NCBI GenBank assembly: GCA_963605745.1
Contig: CAVCWT010000001.1
Span: 62,001-126,000, forward strand
DNA length: 64,000 nt
Direction: 5' to 3'
Source of the DNA: CAG-791 sp963605745
Lineage (GTDB): Bacteria > Bacillota > Clostridia > Lachnospirales > Lachnospiraceae
Shown: piece after piece, positions 58,590-64,000 of the stretch
Layout: each line of letters opens with the position of its first letter
How positions within the stretch are numbered: position 1 is the first letter of the stretch
Made by a program: the position numbers and the translations under genes
The notes under the pieces: model-generated
What the model saw: only the letters and a program-made list of their open reading frames with translations
What the model was told of the DNA's origin: nothing
The model's database searches: none

Positions 58590-59801
58590 CTAAATCTCCT
58601 CCAGCACCTTGTGGAGCTCGTCTGCGTTGTGCCTCGCCTCTGCCCGGAACCGGATGGCGCTCTCTGCCAGCTGACACCGGATCTCGTCCTCATTTGCCTG
58701 CAGGAAATGCCAGGCAGCCAAAAGCTGCGATGGCTCTTTGAGCTCCTGTACCGGCAGGACGTATTGCTGCTCGGTCCCGAACAGATCTCTTGCAATGCCT
58801 CTTGCCTTGACAGAATACCCCACCACAAGGGTCGGAATAATCGTTGAATAGGCTGCAATCGTTGCATGGGTTCTCGCCCCGATAAAGAAACGACAGTTTG
58901 CAATAATCCCCTTCAGCTGCTCGGCCGGAAGGTCAGGAATGCGCTGCACGCGTCCTGTATCCTTGAACTTCTCATACAGCTTGTCAAGAGGGGTCCTGTC
59001 ATTACTCCTCTCCCAGACAACATGCGGAATCAGAGCAACCTTCATATTGGTATGATCCAGAATATCCTGGATCAATGCAGCATAGCTCTTTAAAGGTGCC
59101 GACGGATCCGCCGCATACTCCTCCACCATGGGACTTAAATTGATCCCAACGGTATTCCCGGATTCAAAATCCTCCGGAAGCGCGCTCTCATCTGCCGGCA
59201 GAGAAAATGCAGGATCCGGGCAATAAACCACCTTCTGTGCGCCCTCCTCTCCATAACATCCAAGGAGTGCCTCCCGGATGGCATGATAAGAGATACTCTC
59301 TCTGGCAATGATCCTGTGATACCGGTGCAGATCCTCTGTCAGTGCAGCAGCTCTCTCCCCCTTGAGAAGGTCCGGCTCAATGGAGCACCCAAGGAGCACC
59401 GTGGCCGTTCCCTGGCGGCAGAACATCCGATTCGCCACCATCAGATCCTTTGTCATATTCTCATAGCAATAATTGTCACCGCCAATCGAGACAGCCAGGG
59501 CCGGCTTTCCGGAGCCTGTCAGCTCCCGGTAGCGATAGCGCAGAAAGGACTCTTCATCCCCTGTCACCTTCCGATATGCATAATACAGAACATGCCGTAG
59601 CTTATGCTCCCGGATCTTCTCCTCCTGCAGGAATCTGGTTCTCGCCCGAACCTCAGCAGGAAGGTATTTTTCATCCTCCGGGGCGCAGTTCGACATCAGT
59701 GCAAAGCGATCCAGCGGCATCATACGCACCAGAGAATCCACAATCGCTTCGCAGCCATGATTGCCGCTGCCGGCATGCATATAAAGTGCAATTTCGCTCA
59801 T
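58590..59801 (-). CDS. polysaccharide pyruvyl transferase family protein
   Basis: A 403-residue GT-B-like enzyme. MSEIALYMHAGSGNHGCEAIVDSLVRMM is the classic N-terminus of the family, then VSIGGDNYCYENMTKDLMVANRMFCRQG, ARESISYHAIREALLG, GNTVGINLSPMVEEYA, FFIGARTHATIAAYSTIIPTLVVGYSVKARGIARDLFG near the end. It transfers a phosphoenolpyruvate-derived pyruvyl group to a sugar of the repeat unit, adding negative charge. GAGAGGACAGTTC precedes the ATG. The 130-bp gap to the flippase shows only short GC-rich palindromes. Confidence 0.9.
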   Translation of the reverse strand: MSEIALYMHAGSGNHGCEAIVDSLVRMMPLDRFALMSNCAPEDEKYLPAEVRARTRFLQEEKIREHKLRHVLYYAYRKVTGDEESFLRYRYRELTGSGKPALAVSIGGDNYCYENMTKDLMVANRMFCRQGTATVLLGCSIEPDLLKGERAAALTEDLHRYHRIIARESISYHAIREALLGCYGEEGAQKVVYCPDPAFSLPADESALPEDFESGNTVGINLSPMVEEYAADPSAPLKSYAALIQDILDHTNMKVALIPHVVWERSNDRTPLDKLYEKFKDTGRVQRIPDLPAEQLKGIIANCRFFIGARTHATIAAYSTIIPTLVVGYSVKARGIARDLFGTEQQYVLPVQELKEPSQLLAAWHFLQANEDEIRCQLAESAIRFRAEARHNADELHKVLEEI

Positions 59802-59924
59802 GAACTGTCCTCTCTAATCCTTACCCCTCATTTTCTCTGATTGCCCGAACGGTTCTGACGGCTGTATCGAAAGCCCCTCCCGGCAAGAAAACGTTCTACC
59901 TTCCCTTTCAGGAAATAATGTTGA

Positions 59925-59979
59925 GGTCAAAAGTCCTTTTGACCCTGGTATCAAGAAATGCGGGTGCTAAATAGTTACG
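59925..59979. repeat. hairpin plus dispersed terminal motif at the end of a GT2 gene
   Basis: A perfect hairpin GGTCAAAAGTCCTTTTGACC (59925-59944) is followed by CTGGTATCAAG, then TGCGGGTGCTAAATAGTTAC plus G (59959-59979). The hairpin tail matches 49285-49305; the TGCGGGTGCTAAATAGTTAYG part matches the motif after addA. The stop codon of the glycosyltransferase at 59975 lies inside the motif. Confidence 0.7.
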
Positions 59980-61051
59980 TTTTTTTAAGCTGTGACGTCA
60001 CCCTCACCAGGGCCTTGAATGCGGTCGGCAGGTACATCAGCATGAATGATTTTAGCCGATAATCCTTCGGAAGCACAGAGGCAATTCCGGGCTCGCTTTG
60101 ATGCTTTTTCAATTTCATCCTGCACTGATAGAATTCATTTCCGTAAACCTTCAGCTGCTTATTGGGAAGTCTTGCCAGCTTGGTTGCCGTCAGAACGTCC
60201 GAAATGATCTGGAGCCTTCGCAGCCTTTGGATCACCACAGGATCCTGCAGGAGCTCCGGCAGATTCCCCGCAATCACCTTCTCTGCCTCTTCGTAACAGC
60301 GCAGCTGATCCATATAGGACGGCGTAAAGGGACGCTCCATGGCCCCCATCGGATTAATCGTATAAAGATACAATGGATCTTCGATCACTGCATAACGGGT
60401 ATCCGCAGCAATCAGTGAGGTAACAAAGAGCATATCCTCCCCGATGCTAAGGCCCTTCCGGAATCTCTTTTTGCCAATGAGACTTCGGGTGAACAGCTTG
60501 CTCCAGACCCTGGTATCCCCGCTTAGAATGCCGTCACGGACAATGACTGTGCCGGTCAATATTTGAGGTGCCTTGCCCGCGGCATGGTCAGACTCCTGCC
60601 TTCTGGCAAAGTCCTGCGCCTTAGGCGACACTGCGGCAAACCCGCAGCCGCAGATCTCGGCCCCGGTCTCCTCATGCAGGGACAGCAGACGCTCCAGCAT
60701 AGAAAGATCCAGCGCATCATCTGCGTCCAGAAAGGTAATGAGATCGCCATCTGCTGCCTCCAGTCCCCGGTTTCTTGCCTCCGAGACGCCCTCGTCCTCC
60801 ATATGAATTACCTTAACTCGCAGAGCCCCCTTTTGCGGGACTTGATCTGTCGCCGTGTTCCAGTCAAGATAGGCATCACACAATGCGCCGCTCTCATCCG
60901 TTGAGCCATCATCTACCAGAATCAGCTCCAGCATAACCTCCCTGCGAAGGTGTCGAATGGTCTGATCGCATACACTCTTTACCGTGCGGCCCAGCGTCTT
61001 TTTGGCATTATGCACCGGAATGATGATGCTGATGATATGATGTTCTCCCAT
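59975..61051 (-). CDS. family 2 glycosyltransferase
   Basis: A 358-residue inverting GT-A enzyme. ISIIIPVHNAKKTLGRTVKSVCDQTI, LILVDDGSTDESGALCDAYL, SEARNRGLEAADGDLITFLDADDALDLSMLERL with the DxD metal site, then GCGFAAVS and the acceptor region SKLFTRSLIGKKRFRKGLSIGEDMLFVTSL. The C-terminus is hydrophobic but not clearly membrane spanning. It follows another GT2 by 125 nt in the same direction. AAAGGGAATGAAAT precedes the ATG. Its acceptor and donor sugars are unknown. Confidence 0.92.
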   Translation of the reverse strand: MGEHHIISIIIPVHNAKKTLGRTVKSVCDQTIRHLRREVMLELILVDDGSTDESGALCDAYLDWNTATDQVPQKGALRVKVIHMEDEGVSEARNRGLEAADGDLITFLDADDALDLSMLERLLSLHEETGAEICGCGFAAVSPKAQDFARRQESDHAAGKAPQILTGTVIVRDGILSGDTRVWSKLFTRSLIGKKRFRKGLSIGEDMLFVTSLIAADTRYAVIEDPLYLYTINPMGAMERPFTPSYMDQLRCYEEAEKVIAGNLPELLQDPVVIQRLRRLQIISDVLTATKLARLPNKQLKVYGNEFYQCRMKLKKHQSEPGIASVLPKDYRLKSFMLMYLPTAFKALVRVTSQLKKT

Positions 61052-61176
61052 ATTTCATTCCCTTTCCTGTCACAATGACCCTTCGCTCTTTTGTCTGCGG
61101 CGCATTCTGCGGAGTATTCTGCATATGAACGTTTCAGAAATTATTCTTCCTTCCTGTGCACCTTCATCTGTGTCAC

Positions 61177-62361
61177 TTATTTGGCAGCTGCAGCTGCCTG
61201 CTGCAGGAAAATCCGCCGCACAATGCGAATGCGCAGTTCAGACGGTCTTACCATAACCAAGGCAAGGAGGCGATTTGCTGTATCCCGAAAGGGCGCCGGC
61301 ATCTTCTTTACGCGCGCCTGGGTATCCATTTCACGACACATTCTCTGTACAGAGGTGATGACCTCTTCCGCCGGTACGCCAGTCCTTCGCAGCTCATTTT
61401 TGAGCACCAGACAAAAAAGGAACAGGAACTCCCGCTCCACCTGCATGGCACCGTTTGGAACCTTCTTTTCCGCCATTTCCTGCAGGAGAATCCTGCGAAG
61501 GTTCTGAATGTTCTCATACATCCCGCTGTCATAGCCGTGTACCATGGAGCTGTGAACAAACCGGTAGTGATAATCATAGTTGTCCTCCAGAACCACAATT
61601 CGTCCGGCATCCAGAAGGGCCGGAACCGTAATCGTCACATCCTCTCCCATGCGGATCTGCGGATCGCAAAAATGCAGGTTATCCAGGATCAGTTCCTTCG
61701 AGAACAGCTTCATGCAGCGGGACAAGATCAACGTCCTGTCTTCATTACCAAGGAGCTTGTCCTGAATTTCCCTTTTCAGCCGTTCCCCTTCATAAACGCC
61801 CGGCCGGGCTGCACTTTTTTTATTCTCTGATGTATGATTCCATTCCCGCTCGATGACATAACCGCCGCAGACCACCTGTCCTTTTTTCCAACGCAGTGTC
61901 TGCGGATTTTCGGCGGCCGACTTTGCACAGGTGCACTTCCCGGACTCTCGCACTGCATTCTGCCCATCTGCGCACGAGATCCCGGAATCTATCTCCTCCA
62001 GCTGCGCCGTCATCTTCTCCAGGTGATCACAGGAAAGCCAGTCGTCGCAGTCAATAAAGGCAACAAATGCCGCTCTGCTCTCTCGAACTCCTCGAATCCA
62101 GGTCGCAAGTAATCCTTCATTTTCTTTATGAATCACACGGACTCTTCGATCCTTTTCTGCCGCCTCATCGCAGACAAGGCCGCTCCCGTCCGTTGAGCCA
62201 TCATCCACAAGGACCAGCTCCAGATCCGAAAAAGTCTGATGCAGGATACTGTCAATACACTCCTGCAGATAGCTACCCCCATTATAGACAGGAACAATCA
62301 CTGACACTGCGGGCATGCCTTTCCTTCGTTCCTTTTCCTGATGTTCCTTTACTGTCTGCAT
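61177..62361 (-). CDS. family 2 glycosyltransferase
   Basis: A 394-residue GT2 paralogue of the neighbour to its left. VSVIVPVYNGGSYLQECIDSILHQTFSDLELVLVDDGSTDGSGLVCDEAAEKD, then NEGLLATWIRGVRESRAAFVAFIDCDDWLSCDHLEKM with the DxD-type DCDD. The later part (MKLFSKELILDNLHFCDPQIRMGEDVTITVPALLDAG) is the usual acceptor-side signature. I place the start at the ATG 62361, with GAGGGAGCAATC upstream; ATGs 10 codons earlier and 15 codons later are also possible. It starts 78 nt after the GT4 stop. Confidence 0.9.
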   Translation of the reverse strand: MQTVKEHQEKERRKGMPAVSVIVPVYNGGSYLQECIDSILHQTFSDLELVLVDDGSTDGSGLVCDEAAEKDRRVRVIHKENEGLLATWIRGVRESRAAFVAFIDCDDWLSCDHLEKMTAQLEEIDSGISCADGQNAVRESGKCTCAKSAAENPQTLRWKKGQVVCGGYVIEREWNHTSENKKSAARPGVYEGERLKREIQDKLLGNEDRTLILSRCMKLFSKELILDNLHFCDPQIRMGEDVTITVPALLDAGRIVVLEDNYDYHYRFVHSSMVHGYDSGMYENIQNLRRILLQEMAEKKVPNGAMQVEREFLFLFCLVLKNELRRTGVPAEEVITSVQRMCREMDTQARVKKMPAPFRDTANRLLALVMVRPSELRIRIVRRIFLQQAAAAAK

Positions 62362-62439
62362 GATTGCTCCCTCTTGATCTGGCATCTGCAACTCTCCGTG
62401 AATCGGGTACTGAATCTGCCATGCCTGCTCGCGCAGGTA

Positions 62440-63525
62440 TCATCCTAAATAGTAACTGCTTAGCACGGCCTCGTACACGGCCTCAATCCGGTCAATATGC
62501 TGCTCGAACCCATACTCTTTTTCGGCTCTTTGATAGGAGGCTGCCGCCGCCTGTTCCCAGGTCTTCCTATTGCTGAGAAGCCTTCCGATGGCCTCTGCCA
62601 TAGCTATGCTGTCACCAACTCCGCACAGCGCTGCCTGCTCGCCTTCTCCCGTCAGATTCGGAATACCGCCGATTCTTGTTGTCACCATCGGGAGTCCATA
62701 CCCCATCGCCTCGAGAAGCGACATCGGCATCGCCTCCATATGCGAGGGCAAGAGGAACAACATGCTCTCCTGCAACAGTCTCTCCTTGTCCTCTCCCCGC
62801 ACCCAGCCAGGAAAAACAACATTCTCCCGCACCAGTTCTTCCGGCAGTCCATTCGTCACAAGGCTCTGATCTCCAACGCCTCCCATCACAAACCGGGCCT
62901 TTGGATACTCTGCCGTCACCCTCCGGATCACCTCCGGCATCTCCTTCATTCCCTTCCCTTCTGTCAGAACGCCAAGGTACAGAATCTGCTGCCTTTGAAA
63001 TCTTTCCTCCCGCACGGAAGGCTCTTGCGTTTCCGGATGCAGAACACTGTAGTTGGGAATGACCTCCATCCGCTCCTTTGGATAGCAGGCAGACAGCACG
63101 TCCCTCCAGTGCTCTGTTAGGACAACCATGCGCTGACACTTGCCGTAGATTCGTCGGACGAGTCGTTTTTTGCCTTCAGAGGCGTTGGTATACAGCTCAT
63201 CAAAGGCAGAGCCGTGAATGTGATTGACAATCGGAATGCCCGCCCTGGATGCCATCTCAATGAACGGGAGCTTGCGGTAAAAGCTCGGACCGAATGAAGA
63301 GTGAACATGAACAAGTTCCGGCGGGTCCTTTTTAAGAACCCCCCGGAACTGCCTGTATGCCTTTAATGCTTTTTTCAGCTTGTCCATCTTGCTGCCGTCG
63401 CAATACGATTGAATATAGGTGATCCGATAATCCTTCTCCAGACGGCTCCCGTAATAGCCGGAGGTCACGGCGGCGATGCCGCCGTGAACCAGAGGATCCG
63501 GAACAATCATACAGATGTGATGCAT
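62440..63525 (-). CDS. family 4 glycosyltransferase
   Basis: The 361-residue GT-B retaining enzyme starts MHHICMIVPDPLVHGGIAAVTSGYYG, then LVHVHSSFGPSFYRKLPFIEMASRAGIPIVNHIHGS. It carries the donor-domain motif LFLLPSHMEAMPMSLLEAMGYGLPMVTTRIGGIPNL (the E-x7-E pattern), and VLTEGKGMKEMPEVI. I use ATG 63525 (AGGGAGCACGCC upstream) rather than the longer frame. It lies 75 nt after the sugar-transferase stop in the same direction. Confidence 0.92.
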   Translation of the reverse strand: MHHICMIVPDPLVHGGIAAVTSGYYGSRLEKDYRITYIQSYCDGSKMDKLKKALKAYRQFRGVLKKDPPELVHVHSSFGPSFYRKLPFIEMASRAGIPIVNHIHGSAFDELYTNASEGKKRLVRRIYGKCQRMVVLTEHWRDVLSACYPKERMEVIPNYSVLHPETQEPSVREERFQRQQILYLGVLTEGKGMKEMPEVIRRVTAEYPKARFVMGGVGDQSLVTNGLPEELVRENVVFPGWVRGEDKERLLQESMLFLLPSHMEAMPMSLLEAMGYGLPMVTTRIGGIPNLTGEGEQAALCGVGDSIAMAEAIGRLLSNRKTWEQAAAASYQRAEKEYGFEQHIDRIEAVYEAVLSSYYLG

Positions 63526-63599
63526 GGCGTGCTCCCTATAGTTGCTGTTTTCCTTTTGCCAAAGACAGGGTTCTGGCGAAGGCAAACGCATAAACAAAT

Positions 63600-64000
63600 C
63601 TACTTTGCGCCGCGGTGTCCCAGAACAACGATCACCGTCTGCAGCAGGATCTTGAAATCCAGTGTCAGCGACCAGTTGTCAATGTATTCCAGATCCAGAC
63701 GCACCACCTCATCAAAATCCGAGATGTCGCTGCGTCCGCTCACCTGCCACATACCGGTAAGGCCCGGCGTCATGGACAGGCGCCTCCTATAATGCTCATT
63801 GTACTGCTCGAACTCATCCACGGTCGGCGGTCTCGTGCCGACAAGGCTCATATCACCCTTTAATACGTTAAGAAACTGCGGGAACTCATCCAGGCTCGTG
63901 CTGCGAAGGAATGCCCCGACCCTGGTGATCCGCGGGTCGTTCTCCATCTTGAACATAAGGCCCTTGACCTCGTTCTCCTTCTCCAGTTCTTTTTTGCGTG
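63600..64000 (-). CDS. initiating bacterial sugar transferase (undecaprenyl-phosphate glycosyl-1-phosphate transferase), 5' part outside window
   Basis: Only the last about 133 residues are present, and the frame runs off the right edge (KKELEKENEVKGLMFKMENDPRITRVGAFLRSTSLDEFPQFLNVLKGDMSLVGTRPPTVDEFEQYNEHYRRRLSMTPGLTGMWQVSGRSDISDFDEVVRLDLEYIDNWSL, then LQTVIVVLGHRGAK). The STSLDEFPQFLNVLKGDMSLVGTRPP run is the signature of the WbaP/WcaJ/CpsE sugar-transferase domain, which attaches the first sugar phosphate to undecaprenyl phosphate at the membrane. It starts assembly of the glycan built by the genes to its left. Confidence 0.93.
   Translation of the reverse strand, partial: RKKELEKENEVKGLMFKMENDPRITRVGAFLRSTSLDEFPQFLNVLKGDMSLVGTRPPTVDEFEQYNEHYRRRLSMTPGLTGMWQVSGRSDISDFDEVVRLDLEYIDNWSLTLDFKILLQTVIVVLGHRGAK

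Noticed and set aside
56927..58741. 604-residue open frame on the plus strand
   Set aside because: Antisense to the flippase gene; composition rich in Gln, His and Asn, with no recognisable motif.

Overview
The window looks like chromosomal DNA of an anaerobic Gram-positive bacterium of the class Clostridia, most likely the family Lachnospiraceae. The evidence is the gene families themselves: AddA/AddB instead of RecBCD, YlmH, a YerC-type TrpR-like regulator, a CbiMQO-type ECF metal transporter, TelA, a YfhO membrane protein, a cytosolic BMP-family protein, a domain-permuted GH3 enzyme, GlnRS and a eukaryotic-type HisA. Strong GGAGG-type ribosome binding sites precede most starts. Genus cannot be fixed from sequence alone. 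No rRNA, tRNA, CRISPR array, prophage or transposase gene was seen. Almost everything is on the minus strand; the plus-strand genes are a TetR regulator, the YerC/YfhO pair, a cold-shock gene and glycerate kinase.

Layout, left to right. 1-8.2 kb: a minus-strand run consisting of an esterase, the PLP-homeostasis protein YggS, the ECF transporter genes cbiM-cbiQ-cbiO, a small VOC protein, citrate synthase and a BMP-like protein cut by the window edge. 8.3-15.2 kb: an alarmone synthetase translationally overlapped with a response regulator and followed by its histidine kinase, then a PAP2 phosphatase-like membrane protein, a membrane protein with an NADase-translocation-like C-terminus, an Fe-S aldo/keto reductase and YlmH. 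15.4-24.5 kb: addB-addA and the uracil permease uraA. 24.6-36.4 kb: an Ala/Glu repeat protein, a TetR regulator, a MocR-type regulator, glnS, guaB, two small membrane proteins, lysC, hom and an ACT-domain gene. 36.6-44.5 kb: YerC-YfhO, then a membrane-tethered GH3 and a GH43-like enzyme beside a broken response-regulator gene. 44.6-52 kb: cold-shock gene, a 155-bp tandem repeat, hisA-dapB-dapA-telA, glycerate kinase, an ECF S component with a long leader, and a small conserved protein. 52-64 kb: galE, trpS and an extracellular polysaccharide locus (initiating sugar transferase, GT4, two GT2, polysaccharide pyruvyl transferase, flippase, a GH88/105-like enzyme and a GT11 fucosyltransferase) that runs off the right edge.

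Themes: aspartate-family amino-acid synthesis (lysC, hom, ACT regulator, dapA, dapB) is spread over two operons. The polysaccharide locus plausibly makes a fucosylated and pyruvylated surface glycan, with galE supplying UDP-galactose.

The most unusual material is non-coding. There are two families of hairpin-rich repeats. Family A is a 155-bp tandem repeat at 45.1-45.5 kb with a diverged relative at 3.5 kb, in which stem sequence differs but pairing is kept; the last repeat supplies the final 17 codons of hisA. Family B is a nested long hairpin present in three structural versions at 29.9, 33.3 and 54.4 kb. A short motif around TGCTAAAYAGTTAC recurs at gene ends. These are candidates for undescribed structured RNAs or non-autonomous mobile repeats; nothing here proves either.
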